DNA from: Arthrobacter sp. zg-Y769
GTDB taxonomy: Bacteria; Actinomycetota; Actinomycetes; Actinomycetales; Micrococcaceae
Direction: 5' to 3'
Assembly (NCBI RefSeq): GCF_020907405.1
Contig: NZ_JAJJOE010000011.1
Location: 286,505 to 350,504, forward strand
DNA: 64,000 nucleotides
The position numbers and the translations under genes are program-made. The notes under the pieces are model-generated. The model saw only the letters and a program-made list of their open reading frames with translations. It was not told the origin of the DNA and ran no database searches. Positions 15,934-24,970 of this stretch are shown piece by piece; position 1 is the stretch's first letter, and each line of letters begins with the position of its first letter.

Positions 15934-17313
15934 CTAGGACTCCGGAACCAGGCGGCGGCGGTTGAACAGCAGGGCTGCGCCACCGGCGGCGAGCAGGGCT
16001 GCTCCGCCTCCGGCCAGCAGGCCCAGGTCCGCTGCACCGGTTTCGGGCAGCGTGGCCGTTGCTGGGGCCGGGTTGCCGACCGGAACGGGGTTGACGGTAA
16101 CCGGCGGATCAGCGACTGCTGCGGTGATCCTAAAGTTCACAATGGCGGGATCGGAGGTTACTCCCCCGGAATTCTGAACGGCGAAGATCAGATAGGAACC
16201 CATGCCCCTTTCCCTCATCGGGACAGCCCAGCTGCCGTCGGGACCCGCCTGTGTCTCCAGCTCTTCATAGTTTGCCGGATCTTCATAGTCCAGTGACGGA
16301 TCGAGTTCCCCATTTTCGTCGACAGCTGCGATAACCAGGTGGATAGTGGCTCCGGGGACAGCGGTACCGGTGATCTCAGCCGGGAGTTTATTCACGGGGA
16401 TCTCGGAGCCGTTGCCGGGCGAGACCACTACGGGCGCCTCAGGGTAGACACTGACCCTCAAATAGATCGGCACGGCAGCCGCCTTGAGGGTCGCGCTGTC
16501 CTGAATCGCCGACAAGAGATGCGTGCCATAATCCAGCGGCTCTTCGAGCTTCAGCGTCCAGACGCCGTCCGCGCCGACAAGGGCAGTATGGAATTCTTCG
16601 TTCGTTTCCACTGCATCACGCATAACGCCGACTGTCACCGTGGCACCGGCTACGCCGGTGCCGGTTACGACGCTCAGCGGACCCTCCATGTCCCTGGGCG
16701 TGGTGAAGCCCGGCTGCGGAGCATAGCCGCTTTTGACGGTGAATTCGTAGGTTGCAATAGCCGACTTGGCATCTCCGTTAACGCCCTGGACAGTGACGGT
16801 GAGCTTGCCTCCTGCGGGGATCTGCGCGGGCGTCCTGAAGCTGAACCTATCGGTGTCATTGATGGGAGTGGTCGTGGAGACCTCACCATTCAAGGTCAGC
16901 ACGATCTGCGTGGCCCCGGGGGCGGTACCGAAGTAAAGTTGGTCCGTCATAACGATGTTCGTAGGGTCATGCGTGATGGTCGGGGTCAGCGGGATGTCTC
17001 CGGGCACCGCCGCCGGTGTTGCTTCCTGCGCCGGAGCCGGCGCCGGAGCCGGAGCCGGCGCAGGAAGTGTTGCGGTTCCGTCGGTTGCAGGCTGCACGGG
17101 AGCATCAGTGGCCGTGTCGTTTGCATTGGTTTCCGTAGCCACGGGTGCCGGGGACTCGACTGCCGCCGACCCCGTACCATCCTCTTGCGGGGCCATGGCC
17201 ATCGCGGGGCTGGCAATAAATGCCCCGCTGACGGCCAAAAGGGCTACGGCGCTAACGGCGCCGACCCGTGCCGAAATAGTCCGTGTATTTTCCTGCATGA
17301 AATTTTCCCCCAT
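15934..17313 (-). CDS. LPXTG-anchored cell-wall protein with bacterial Ig-like modules
   Basis: 459 aa. Signal peptide at residues about 12-39 ending 'SPAMA', then a Thr/Pro/Ala-rich linker with an alternating A-P run (residues about 82-97), and at least two Ig-like modules, each marked by a 'VTGTGVAGATVTVG'-type motif ('ITGTAVPGATIHLV' in the second) and a 'DGxW' strand. C-terminus is a sortase signal: 'LPETGAADLG', hydrophobic helix and RRR tail. Predicted to be covalently attached to peptidoglycan and surface exposed, perhaps in adhesion (inference). ATG 17313 has GGAGG 10 bases upstream; ATG 17298 is an alternative. No sortase gene nearby. Confidence 0.92.
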   Translation of the reverse strand: MGENFMQENTRTISARVGAVSAVALLAVSGAFIASPAMAMAPQEDGTGSAAVESPAPVATETNANDTATDAPVQPATDGTATLPAPAPAPAPAPAQEATPAAVPGDIPLTPTITHDPTNIVMTDQLYFGTAPGATQIVLTLNGEVSTTTPINDTDRFSFRTPAQIPAGGKLTVTVQGVNGDAKSAIATYEFTVKSGYAPQPGFTTPRDMEGPLSVVTGTGVAGATVTVGVMRDAVETNEEFHTALVGADGVWTLKLEEPLDYGTHLLSAIQDSATLKAAAVPIYLRVSVYPEAPVVVSPGNGSEIPVNKLPAEITGTAVPGATIHLVIAAVDENGELDPSLDYEDPANYEELETQAGPDGSWAVPMRERGMGSYLIFAVQNSGGVTSDPAIVNFRITAAVADPPVTVNPVPVGNPAPATATLPETGAADLGLLAGGGAALLAAGGAALLFNRRRLVPES

Positions 17314-17622
17314 AAAACGTCGACCTCCAGCGTTCCGTGCTGGCTTTCGCGGCAGCTGGAGAATGCGGAGGGAACGAGACTGAAACTGCTAAATGAGTAG
17401 TTGAAGAGCGCCCGGTAATCGGCGCCGTCAATAAGTAATAACTGCAACAAATGAGACCTATGCCACAGATATCGCCGAGAATAGCGTGCGGTTCTTGAGA
17501 TAGCAAGGATTCAACCCATTTGTACAAAAGGCTCATTGAAACGGTTTCCCGCGCCCGGTAGCGTCGCCGTCGTAATCCCCGGACTTCGTGTCCCGGGCTG
17601 TCGCAAACCTTCAGGGAGCTAC
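17314..17622. other. Intergenic region between the LPXTG gene and the EamA transporter gene
   Basis: 309 bp without a convincing gene. It contains the predicted promoter of the transporter gene on the plus strand and must hold the promoter for the minus-strand wall-protein gene. Base composition is noticeably more AT-rich than the flanking genes. Confidence 0.6.
17536..17564 (+). promoter_or_regulatory. Predicted promoter of the EamA transporter gene
   Basis: TTGAAA (17536-17541) and TAGCGT (17559-17564) with a 17-base spacer, ending 58 bases before the start codon. Confidence 0.55.
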
Positions 17623-18597
17623 ATGGAGCAGACAAAAGGCAGCCACGCGGAACTGCGGCCGGGCGCGGCCGGGATTCTCGTGGCGCTGGCGTCGTCAGCG
17701 GTGTTCGGATTGTCCGGATCCTTCGCAAAGTCGCTGCTGGAAACCGGCTGGAGCGCCTCAGGCGCCGTTGCCGTCCGGATGCTTGGAGCAGCGCTCGTCC
17801 TCGCGCTTCCCACCGCACTTGTCCTGCGCGGACGCTGGAGCCAGGTGCGGAGCAACTGGCGCACCATCGTACTGTTCGGCTTTATCGGGGTGGCCGGGTG
17901 CCAGTTCTTTTATTTCAACGCGGTGGAGCGCCTGTCCGTTGGCGTCGCCCTGCTGCTGGAATTCCTTGCCCCGGTACTGATGGTGCTTTGGATTTGGGTG
18001 AGGACACGACATCGGCCCGGCCTCCGCACGGTTCTCGGCACGGTGGCTGCCGTCGCGGGGCTGGTGCTGGTTCTGGACCTGGGCGGCAGTACGCGCATTG
18101 ACCCGGTGGGGGTGCTCTGGGGGCTGGCCGCCGCGGTGTGCCTGGCAAGCTATTTCTTCATCACCGCCAAGCAGAACGATTCCCTCCCGCCGCTGGTGCT
18201 GGCCACGGGAGGCATGTTCGTGGGCGGTGCCGCCATTGCGGCGCTGGGCCTCGCCGGGATCCTGTCCCTGGATTTCAGCACCACGGATGTGGACCTGGCA
18301 GGCTGGCGGACGGCATGGTGGGTCCCGCTGATTGGCCTGGTGCTGTTTTCCACGGTGCTGGCCTACGTCACCGGCATCATCGCGGCGCGGTCCCTTGGCT
18401 CGCGCGTGGCCTCGTTCGTGTCCCTGACCGAGGTGCTGTTCGCGGTCCTGTGGGCGTGGCTGCTGCTTTCGGAGCTGCCACGCCCCATCCAGTTGGTGGG
18501 CGGGGGCCTGATCGTTGCCGGCGTAGTGCTGGTCCGTTCCGATGAACAGGCCGGGCTGCCCGGGGAGGCTGCGGCCGACGTCGAGCCCTACGCCTAG
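17623..18597 (+). CDS. EamA/DMT-family inner-membrane transporter
   Basis: 324 aa from ATG 17623 (AGGGAG upstream). Ten hydrophobic segments in two EamA repeats; the repeat ends 'ALLLEFLAPVLMVLWIW' and 'ASFVSLTEVLFAVLWAWLL' are the typical helix-4/helix-9 signatures with the 'E(F/V)L' element. Family members (RhtA, YdcZ-like) export amino acids or other small metabolites. Single gene with its own promoter; substrate unknown. Confidence 0.9.
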   Translation: MEQTKGSHAELRPGAAGILVALASSAVFGLSGSFAKSLLETGWSASGAVAVRMLGAALVLALPTALVLRGRWSQVRSNWRTIVLFGFIGVAGCQFFYFNAVERLSVGVALLLEFLAPVLMVLWIWVRTRHRPGLRTVLGTVAAVAGLVLVLDLGGSTRIDPVGVLWGLAAAVCLASYFFITAKQNDSLPPLVLATGGMFVGGAAIAALGLAGILSLDFSTTDVDLAGWRTAWWVPLIGLVLFSTVLAYVTGIIAARSLGSRVASFVSLTEVLFAVLWAWLLLSELPRPIQLVGGGLIVAGVVLVRSDEQAGLPGEAAADVEPYA

Positions 18598-18616
18598 CGA
18601 ACACATTCGCTAGGAG

Positions 18617-18709
18617 ATCGAGTCTGCAACAGTTACCGTTTTTCGGTCGAAAATCAGTAAATCTTGCAGACTCGATGCAGGGAACGGTAATTCCTGCAGA
18701 CTCGATGCA
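18617..18709. repeat. Cluster of three 25-bp intergenic repeat copies (one inverted, two direct)
   Basis: Core TGCAGACTCGATGCA is preceded by [CA/CG]GTAAxTxC. Copies: 18617-18640 (inverted), 18655-18679 and 18685-18709 (direct, 22 of 25 bases identical). The inverted and last copies form long imperfect arms (TCGAGTCTGCA...TTACCGTT against its complement), so transcripts could fold into alternative hairpins. The cluster lies between the convergent EamA and acyl-CoA ligase genes. It looks like a dispersed palindromic unit, with no other copy seen in this window. Confidence 0.75.
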
Positions 18710-18755
18710 CCCGCGGAACCTCCAAAGGCCCTGCCGGGTCAGGAACCCGGCGAAC

Positions 18756-20297
18756 CTATGCGCCGGGCGCTTCGGCCGCCAGCGGTGCCGAAACCTTGAT
18801 TTCCCGCTTCAGGATTTTGCCCGTGGGGCCCTTGGGCAGGGCATCCGTCAGCTCGATCAGCCGGGGATACTTGTAGGCGGCCAACCGGTCCTTGGTGAAC
18901 TGCTGGATGTCCGCTATCAGCGCGTCCCGGGCAGCATCGTCAGCAGGCACGGCTTCTTCCCGGAGCCCCACAACCGCCGCGATTTCCTCGCCGTGCAGCG
19001 GGTCCGGAATGCCGATGACTGCAGCTTCCGCCACGGCCGGGTGCTCGTAAAGCACCTCTTCGATCTCGCGGGGATAAACGTTGTAGCCGCCGCGCAGGAT
19101 GATGTCCTTCTTGCGGTCCACAATGTAGATGTTGCCGTCCTCGTCGAACCGGGCCAGGTCCCCCGTCCGGAACCAGCCGTCCGGAATGGCTGCGGCAGTG
19201 GCGTCGTCGTTCTTCCAGTAGCCCTTCATCACGCCGTCGCCGCGGACGGAGAGCTCCCCAACCTCACCCGTCGGCACATCATTGCCGTCCGGATCGAGCA
19301 TCCGGACCTCGGTTCCGGCCACGGGCTTGCCGATGGATCCTGCCCGCCGGTCCCCGCCGGGCACGTTGAAGGAAACAATCGGGGAAGTCTCCGAAAGGCC
19401 GTAACCCTCCAGGAGCTCAATGCCGAAAACCTCCTCGAACTCGTGCAGGATTTCCAGCGGCATGGCGGAACCGCCGGTGATGGCTCCGCGCAGGGACGAC
19501 AGATCGGTGCTCTGCACCGCCGGGTGACGCAGCATGCCCACATACATGGTGGGAACGCCCTCGAAGATGGTCACGCCGTCGCGCTCGATGATCTCCAGCG
19601 CCTTGCCCGCATCGAACCGCGGCAGCAGGCTGATGGACGCCCCGGAAAGGACGGACGAGTTCAGGGCAGCGGTCTGGCCGAACACGTGGAAGAAGGGCAG
19701 GCCGCCGAAGTGGACATCCGTCTCCACGGTCTTCAGCAGGGACTGGGCCACATAGGCGTTGGTGAGCAGGTTCCGGTGCGTGAGTGCGGCACCCTTGGGC
19801 CGCCCGGTGGTTCCCGAGGTGTAGAGGATCACCGCGGTGTCCTCGTCCTCCACCTCGGCCACTTCCGTACGGCTGTCCGTTCCGGCCAGCAGCTGCATAA
19901 AGGCCGCGGAATCCACGGAAACCACCTCCATGCCGCCGGCGTCTTCGGCCCCCGCAGAGACTTCGGCGGCCACGCCCTCCCACGCGAAGACAATCCGGGC
20001 GCCCGAGTCCTGCAGGTGGTAGGCCACCTCGCGGGCCTTCAGCAGCGGGTTCATGGGGACGACGACGGCGCCGTACCGCAGGGCGCCGAAGTACAGGAAC
20101 GCCATCTGCGGGATGTTCGGCATCACCAGCGCAACGCGGTCTCCGGGCTCAACTCCCCGGCCGGCGAGGAGGCCGGCAACCTTGGCGCTCATGGCGTCGA
20201 GGGCAGCGTAGGAGACTACCGTTTCATCTAGTTTCAGGGCTGTCCGGTCCGGAAAGCGTGCCACTGTGTCGGTCAGGATGCCGGCGAGATTGTGCAT
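18756..20297 (-). CDS. Long-chain fatty acid / carboxylate CoA ligase (AMP-binding)
   Basis: 513 aa ANL-superfamily enzyme. P-loop 'YTSGTTGRPKGA', adenine motif 'GYGLSETSPI', 'GWFRTGDLARFDEDG' and the A8-A10 region 'VDRKKDIILRGGYNVYPREI' and 'LPKGPTGKILKRE' (catalytic Lys). Activates a carboxylic acid with ATP and forms the CoA thioester; medium/long-chain acids are the usual substrate of this subgroup. AAAGGAGA precedes the ATG. Monocistronic as far as can be seen. Confidence 0.92.
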   Translation of the reverse strand: MHNLAGILTDTVARFPDRTALKLDETVVSYAALDAMSAKVAGLLAGRGVEPGDRVALVMPNIPQMAFLYFGALRYGAVVVPMNPLLKAREVAYHLQDSGARIVFAWEGVAAEVSAGAEDAGGMEVVSVDSAAFMQLLAGTDSRTEVAEVEDEDTAVILYTSGTTGRPKGAALTHRNLLTNAYVAQSLLKTVETDVHFGGLPFFHVFGQTAALNSSVLSGASISLLPRFDAGKALEIIERDGVTIFEGVPTMYVGMLRHPAVQSTDLSSLRGAITGGSAMPLEILHEFEEVFGIELLEGYGLSETSPIVSFNVPGGDRRAGSIGKPVAGTEVRMLDPDGNDVPTGEVGELSVRGDGVMKGYWKNDDATAAAIPDGWFRTGDLARFDEDGNIYIVDRKKDIILRGGYNVYPREIEEVLYEHPAVAEAAVIGIPDPLHGEEIAAVVGLREEAVPADDAARDALIADIQQFTKDRLAAYKYPRLIELTDALPKGPTGKILKREIKVSAPLAAEAPGA

Positions 20298-20412
20298 GGG
20301 TGATCTCCTTTGATCTATGCGACGTAGAGGGAAGTCTAGCCACCGCCGTCGAACGGGAGAAATTTTTTGCCGCGGCGGCTCACAAACCGTCGGCTGAAAA
20401 CGTCTACCGTAT

Positions 20413-20892
20413 GTGGAAGTGAAATCCTTTGAGCAGATTGTCCGCGAGCACGGTCCGGCCGTGCTGCGTATCTGCCGTGCCGTCGTAGGACCGGACGAGG
20501 CCGAAGACGCCTGGTCGGAAACATTCCTCGCCGCCCTCAGCGCCTATCCGGACCTGCCCGACGGCGCGAATGTCCAGGCCTGGCTGGTAACCATCGCCAA
20601 GCGGAAGGCCGTGGACCAGCACCGTTCCGCCGCCCGGAACCCGGTTCCGGTGGATGACCTCCCCGAACCGTCGACGGCTGCCCCGGAGGATACCGACGGC
20701 TTGTGGACGGCCCTGAAAACCCTGCCGGTCCGCCAGCGCGAGGCGCTGGCCTACCACCATCTCGCCGGACTCCCGTATGCCGAGGTGGCACTGCTGCTCG
20801 GCGGCAGCGAAGCAGCCTGCCGGCGGTCCGCGGCAGACGGCATCAAGAAACTACGCACCCTGTACAAGGAGGACCGCAATGGCATCCTTTGA
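20413..20892 (+). CDS. ECF-type RNA polymerase sigma factor
   Basis: 159 aa. Region 2 ('VLRICRAVVGPDEAEDAWSE', then 'WLVTIAKRKAVDQHRS') and region 4 ('LPVRQREALAYHHLAGLPYA' with HTH 'YAEVALLLGGSEAACRRS') are complete, with no C-terminal extension. The start is uncertain: GTG 20413, or GTG 20419, neither with a clear Shine-Dalgarno. Overlaps the ogt start by 14 bases. There is no anti-sigma gene in the operon. Placement with ogt, alkB and alkA suggests it drives the alkylation-damage genes, possibly its own operon. Confidence 0.9.
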   Translation: MEVKSFEQIVREHGPAVLRICRAVVGPDEAEDAWSETFLAALSAYPDLPDGANVQAWLVTIAKRKAVDQHRSAARNPVPVDDLPEPSTAAPEDTDGLWTALKTLPVRQREALAYHHLAGLPYAEVALLLGGSEAACRRSAADGIKKLRTLYKEDRNGIL

Positions 20893-21526
20893 TCTCGCCG
20901 GAGCCGGAACCGGAGCCGGCGCCGGCCCCGCCACTGCCGGCCCCGCCGCCCCCGATCCCCGCGAGGCAGCGGTCCTGGCCGCACTGCACACCCGCCTGGC
21001 CGCCGAGGCTGAGGCGGCAGGCCTGCTGGATGTTGCCTACACCGTCATCGACAGCCCCGTCGGCAAGCTCATCCTCGCGGCCACGGACGCCGGCCTGGTC
21101 CGGGTGGCGTTCGAATGTGAAGGGGTGGACACCGTGCTGCAGGACCTCGGTACCCGGATCAGCCCGCGGATCCTCGAGGCTCCGGGGCGCCTGGCCCGTC
21201 CCGCCGCCCAGCTCCGTGAATACTTCGACGGCACCCGGCGCAGCTTCGACCTGGACCTGGACCTGCGGCTCACCGCCGGGTACCGCCGGACCGTGGTCCA
21301 GACGCTGCAGCAGATCGGGTACGGGCACACCTCCACTTACGCAGGCATTGCCGCACTGACCGGAAATCCCAGCGCCGTCCGGGCCGTCGGCACCGCGTGC
21401 GGCCGCAATCCGCTGCCCCTGGTCATTCCCTGCCACCGGGTCCTGCGCTCCGACGGGACCACGGGCGGCTACCGCGGCGGACCCGCCGCCAAGAAAATCC
21501 TCCTCGACCTGGAAGCTGCCGCATGA
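20879..21526 (+). CDS. ogt: Methylated-DNA--protein-cysteine methyltransferase
   Basis: 215 aa. Start at ATG 20879 with AAGGAGG 7 bases upstream. The active-site motif 'LVIPCHRVL' (Cys acceptor) and the DNA-binding wing 'GYGHTSTYAGIAALTG' and 'AVRAVGTACGRNPLP' are clear. It removes alkyl groups from O6-alkylguanine in a suicide reaction. The first 50 residues include a Gly/Ala/Pro-rich linker not needed by the fold. No AraC or Ada metal-binding domain. Stop overlaps the alkB start (ATGA). Confidence 0.93.
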   Translation: MASFDLAGAGTGAGAGPATAGPAAPDPREAAVLAALHTRLAAEAEAAGLLDVAYTVIDSPVGKLILAATDAGLVRVAFECEGVDTVLQDLGTRISPRILEAPGRLARPAAQLREYFDGTRRSFDLDLDLRLTAGYRRTVVQTLQQIGYGHTSTYAGIAALTGNPSAVRAVGTACGRNPLPLVIPCHRVLRSDGTTGGYRGGPAAKKILLDLEAAA

Positions 21527-22206
21527 GTAACTCCCTCTTTCCGCGTGAACGATCCGAACCCGCAGTCGGCGCCGTCCACGTGCCGGGCTGGCTGCCGCTG
21601 GAGAAACAGCTGCGCATCGTTGAGGCATGCCGGCAGTGGGCCATCGGGCCGGTGCCCATGCGTGCCGCCGTCCTGCCGGGAGGGCACACCATGTCCGTGC
21701 AGACGGTGTGCCTGGGCTGGCACTGGCAGCCTTACAAATACACGCGGACGGCCGACGACGTCGGCGGGGGCCGGGTCGCGGAGCTGCCGGACTGGCTGGT
21801 GGAGCTGGGCCGTGACGCCCTCCGCGAGGCCTACCGGCAACCCGACGGCAGCTACGCACGGGAGGACTTCCGGCCGGAGAACTACACTCCGGACACGGCG
21901 CTCATCAACTACTACGCCGAGGGCGCCCACATGGGGATGCACCAGGACAAGGACGAGAAATCCAGCGCCCCGGTGGTATCCATCAGCATCGGAGACACCT
22001 GCGTTTTCCGGTTCGGGAATACCGAAACACGGACCCGTCCCTACACGGACCTGGAGCTCGAATCCGGGGACCTGTTTGTGTTCGGCGGTCCCTCCCGTTT
22101 CGCCTACCACGGCGTCCCGCGGACCCTGGCAGGCACGGCGGACCCTGCGTCCGGCCTGGCCTCGGGGCGGATCAACATCACCCTGCGCATGACCGGACTG
22201 TCATGA
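21523..22206 (+). CDS. alkB: AlkB-type alpha-ketoglutarate-dependent dioxygenase
   Basis: 227 aa. Fe(II) ligands H-x-D in 'GMHQDKDE' and the distal His in 'YHGVPRTL'; 2-oxoglutarate arginines in 'GRINITLRMTG'; the substrate lid 'NYYAEGAHMG' also matches. It oxidatively demethylates 1-methyladenine and 3-methylcytosine in DNA or RNA. Starts within the ogt stop and overlaps the alkA start, each by four bases. Confidence 0.94.
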   Translation: MSNSLFPRERSEPAVGAVHVPGWLPLEKQLRIVEACRQWAIGPVPMRAAVLPGGHTMSVQTVCLGWHWQPYKYTRTADDVGGGRVAELPDWLVELGRDALREAYRQPDGSYAREDFRPENYTPDTALINYYAEGAHMGMHQDKDEKSSAPVVSISIGDTCVFRFGNTETRTRPYTDLELESGDLFVFGGPSRFAYHGVPRTLAGTADPASGLASGRINITLRMTGLS

Positions 22207-23105
22207 CCGAAGCTCCGGCGGACATTCGCCGGCATCCGCTGCAGCACCGGGGCCCCTTCGCCTGGGCGCCGCTGGCCAGTGCGCTGCAGGCGCACGCCGT
22301 GCCCGGGCTGGAGCGGGTCACCCGGACCGACGACGGCGCCACGGTGGAACGGCTGCTCCGGGGAGCTGCGGCACCTGTCGCCGTGACCGTGTCCCTGGGA
22401 GCCGCCGGAGTGGTCCTCGACCTGCCTGCGCTGCCCGAAGCGGAGGAAGCCGCGCTGATATCGACGGTCCGGGCCTGGCTGGACCTGGACGCCGATCCGG
22501 ACGTGGTGGATCAGTTCCTCTCCCGGTTCGAGCTGCTGGACCCTTTGGTCACCCGGCACCCCGGCCTGCGGGTGCCGGGCTCCACTGACGGCTTTGAAAC
22601 CGGCGCCCAGACCGTCCTCGGGCAGCAGGTATCCCTCGCGGCGGCCCGGACGTTCGGCTCCCGGCTGGTCGAGGCCTTCGGGGAACCCGGTCCCGCCGGG
22701 TTATTCGCTTTCCCGACGGCGGAACGGCTGGCCGCGGTGCCGGCAGCGGACATCCAATCTGCGGTCCGGATTACGCATGCCCGCGCCCGAACTCTGTCTG
22801 CGCTGGCAGAAGCCGTGGCCGGAGGCCTGCAGCTGCGCCCGGGGGCGGAGCCGGGAGCCGTGCGCGCCGGTCTGCTGGCCCTCCCCGGGATCGGACCGTG
22901 GACGGCGGACTACCTGGCCGTGCGGGTGCTGGGGGACCGTGATGCCTACCCGGCCGATGACCTGGTGTTGAAGCGGGCTTTGGGGGTGGGCACCGGGCGG
23001 GAGGCTGCCCTGCTTTCCCAGCCGTGGCGCCCGTGGCGGTCCTACGCCCTGTTCCACCTCTGGACCTCCGCGGCCTACGCGGTGCCGGCCGCCGCGGTGA
23101 GCTAA
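22203..23105 (+). CDS. alkA: DNA-3-methyladenine glycosylase II family protein
   Basis: 300 aa. N-terminal AlkA beta domain, then the helix-hairpin-helix 'LLALPGIGPWTADYLAVRVL' and catalytic Asp in 'AYPADDLVLKRALG'. 'GAQTVLGQQVSLAAARTF' is the typical substrate-side motif. Excises alkylated purines to start base excision repair. Fourth gene of the coupled operon; ends the set. Confidence 0.93.
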   Translation: MTEAPADIRRHPLQHRGPFAWAPLASALQAHAVPGLERVTRTDDGATVERLLRGAAAPVAVTVSLGAAGVVLDLPALPEAEEAALISTVRAWLDLDADPDVVDQFLSRFELLDPLVTRHPGLRVPGSTDGFETGAQTVLGQQVSLAAARTFGSRLVEAFGEPGPAGLFAFPTAERLAAVPAADIQSAVRITHARARTLSALAEAVAGGLQLRPGAEPGAVRAGLLALPGIGPWTADYLAVRVLGDRDAYPADDLVLKRALGVGTGREAALLSQPWRPWRSYALFHLWTSAAYAVPAAAVS

Positions 23106-23120
23106 CGCAGCGTGCCGTGG

Positions 23121-23501
23121 TTAGGTCCCAAGCAGCGAAAAGACGAGGGAAAACGCCGCCGGACCGCCCTGGACCAGTGACAGTCCGCCCATCCTCCGGT
23201 CGCTGAGCACCAGCACCACCGAAGCCAGCAGCATGCAGGCAGTGGTGAAGGTCATCAGCGTCAGCCCTGCGACGGCGTTTCCTGCGAAGAGCAGGACCAC
23301 GCCCAGCCCTGCCCCCACCGCGAGGAACAGGTTGTAGAACCCCAGGTTGTAGGCCAGCTGTGAAGTGGCGGCGATGCTCGTTCCGGGCAGCTGGAAAATC
23401 GCCGCGGTTTCCGGCTCGGCCCAGCGCAGGGATTGGAGCATAAATAAGTAGAGCGCCACGGCAGCGGCTACTACGGCAAGGATGGCTGCGGCAATCAGCA
23501 C
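23121..23501 (-). CDS. DUF1304-family membrane protein
   Basis: 126 aa, the usual length. GTG start 23501 with GAGGAG 6 bases upstream. Four hydrophobic segments; family landmarks 'YLFMLQSLRW', 'AYNLGFYNLFLA' and 'VQGGPAAFSLV'. Function not known. Transcribed divergently from pstS. Confidence 0.87.
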   Translation of the reverse strand: MLIAAAILAVVAAAVALYLFMLQSLRWAEPETAAIFQLPGTSIAATSQLAYNLGFYNLFLAVGAGLGVVLLFAGNAVAGLTLMTFTTACMLLASVVLVLSDRRMGGLSLVQGGPAAFSLVFSLLGT

Positions 23502-23728
23502 GGATGCTCCTCGGCTTTGCGCATGCGGAGCTGCCCGGCGCCGGCGCGCCGTACCTGGAACTTCCGCAGTGCCGTCAATGCTGGCAGCAGCCCTGCCGCT
23601 CCTCAAGGGGGAACGCGGGTATCGGTTGGCAGGTGGAGGGGAAAGCCAGCTAGCCTTGGAAAAGCAGCCTTTTAGGCAAATGCTCCACCGGCGTTGGACG
23701 CCGTAGCCGCTTCTTGGAAGGACATCCA

Positions 23729-24844
23729 TTGCGCCCAATCCGCCCCGCCCGTTCCCTGGCCACGGTGGTGCTGGCAACGCTTGCCCTGACCGCCTGCGGA
23801 TCCGACTATCCCCTCGGCGACGCGCAGCGCGAGGCAGCCGAGAACAGCAACTCCAAGCTCACCGGAGTGCTCTCCGGTGCCGGGTCAAGTGCCCAGGGAC
23901 CGGCAATGGACTCCTGGATTGCCGGTTTCGGGACGCTGCATCCCAAGGTCCAGCTCCAGTACTCCCCGGACGGCTCCGGTGCCGGGCGCAGTGCCCTGCT
24001 GGCTGGAGCGGTGAACTTTGCCGGTTCCGACGCCTATCTGCAGGAAGAGGAACTGGCAGACGCCAAGGCCGTCTGCGGCCCGGACGGAGCCCTGGACATT
24101 CCGGCCTACATTTCCCCGATTGCCGTTGCGTTCAACCTCCCCGGTATCGACTCGCTGAACCTGGACGCGGCGACCATCGCCCGAATGTTCCGCGGCGGGA
24201 TCGAGGCCTGGAACGATCCGGCCATCGCAGCACTCAACCCGGGGGTAGAGCTGCCGGCGACCCGGATCACTCCGGTCAGCCGCGCGGATGACTCGGGCAC
24301 TACGGAGAACTTCACCGAATACCTGCACGAAGTGGCGCCCGGGGAGTGGCCGGACGAACCGTCCGGAACCTGGCCGGGAGGGCTGCAGGGCGAAAATGCC
24401 CAGGGCAGCTCCGGCGTCGTCAGCACTGTGACGCGCACGGAGGGAGCCCTCACCTACGCGGATGACTCGGTGATCGACGACTCCATGGGCACCGCCAACC
24501 TGCTGGTCGGGACCGAATTCGTGCCGATCAGCGCCGAAGCGGCCAGCACCGCCGTCGAACAGTCCACCCGGGTTGCCGGACGGGGGGAGCACGACATTGC
24601 GCTGCAGCTGGACCGCCGCACCACCGCCCCCGGGGCCTACCCGCTGGTGCTGGTGTCCTACCAGATCTACTGCAGCTCCTACACCGACGCCGACCTCGTC
24701 GACCGCGTGCGGGCCTTCGGTCAGTATGTGGTCAGCGAGGAGGGACAGCAGACCTCCGCGGACGCGGCAAAGAGCGCGCCCATTCCCGAGTCCCTGGCCG
24801 AAGAGGCCCGCGAGGCCCTGGAATCCATCACCGTCCGGGACTAG
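23729..24844 (+). CDS. pstS: Phosphate ABC transporter substrate-binding lipoprotein
   Basis: 371 aa from TTG 23729, which has GGAAGGA 6 bases upstream. Lipoprotein signal with lipobox 'LTAC' (Cys about residue 22). Phosphate-binding features: 'LSGAGSSAQGPAMDSW', 'SPDGSGAGRSALLAG' and 'SRADDSGTTENFTEYL', all PstS hallmarks; 'VNFAGSDAYL' follows. Binds inorganic phosphate outside the membrane. No pstC, pstA, pstB or phoU gene follows, so it is either an accessory PstS or separated from its transporter in this genome. Confidence 0.9.
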   Translation: MRPIRPARSLATVVLATLALTACGSDYPLGDAQREAAENSNSKLTGVLSGAGSSAQGPAMDSWIAGFGTLHPKVQLQYSPDGSGAGRSALLAGAVNFAGSDAYLQEEELADAKAVCGPDGALDIPAYISPIAVAFNLPGIDSLNLDAATIARMFRGGIEAWNDPAIAALNPGVELPATRITPVSRADDSGTTENFTEYLHEVAPGEWPDEPSGTWPGGLQGENAQGSSGVVSTVTRTEGALTYADDSVIDDSMGTANLLVGTEFVPISAEAASTAVEQSTRVAGRGEHDIALQLDRRTTAPGAYPLVLVSYQIYCSSYTDADLVDRVRAFGQYVVSEEGQQTSADAAKSAPIPESLAEEAREALESITVRD

Positions 24845-24856
24845 CTTTTCGCAGCT

Positions 24857-24882
24857 GCGGTGCTACCTGCCGGTAGCACCGC
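24857..24882 (+). terminator. Hairpin after pstS
   Basis: Perfect 11-bp arms GCGGTGCTACC / GGTAGCACCGC around a 4-base loop, 12 bases past the stop. No T-run follows. Confidence 0.6.
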
Positions 24883-24970
24883 TGCCTGCACTGCTGCTCT
24901 TTCGGTGCCCTCTTGCGCCCCCTCAGTGCCGGTGTCACCGTGGATTTACGCAACGCTGAAGGGGGCTGCT

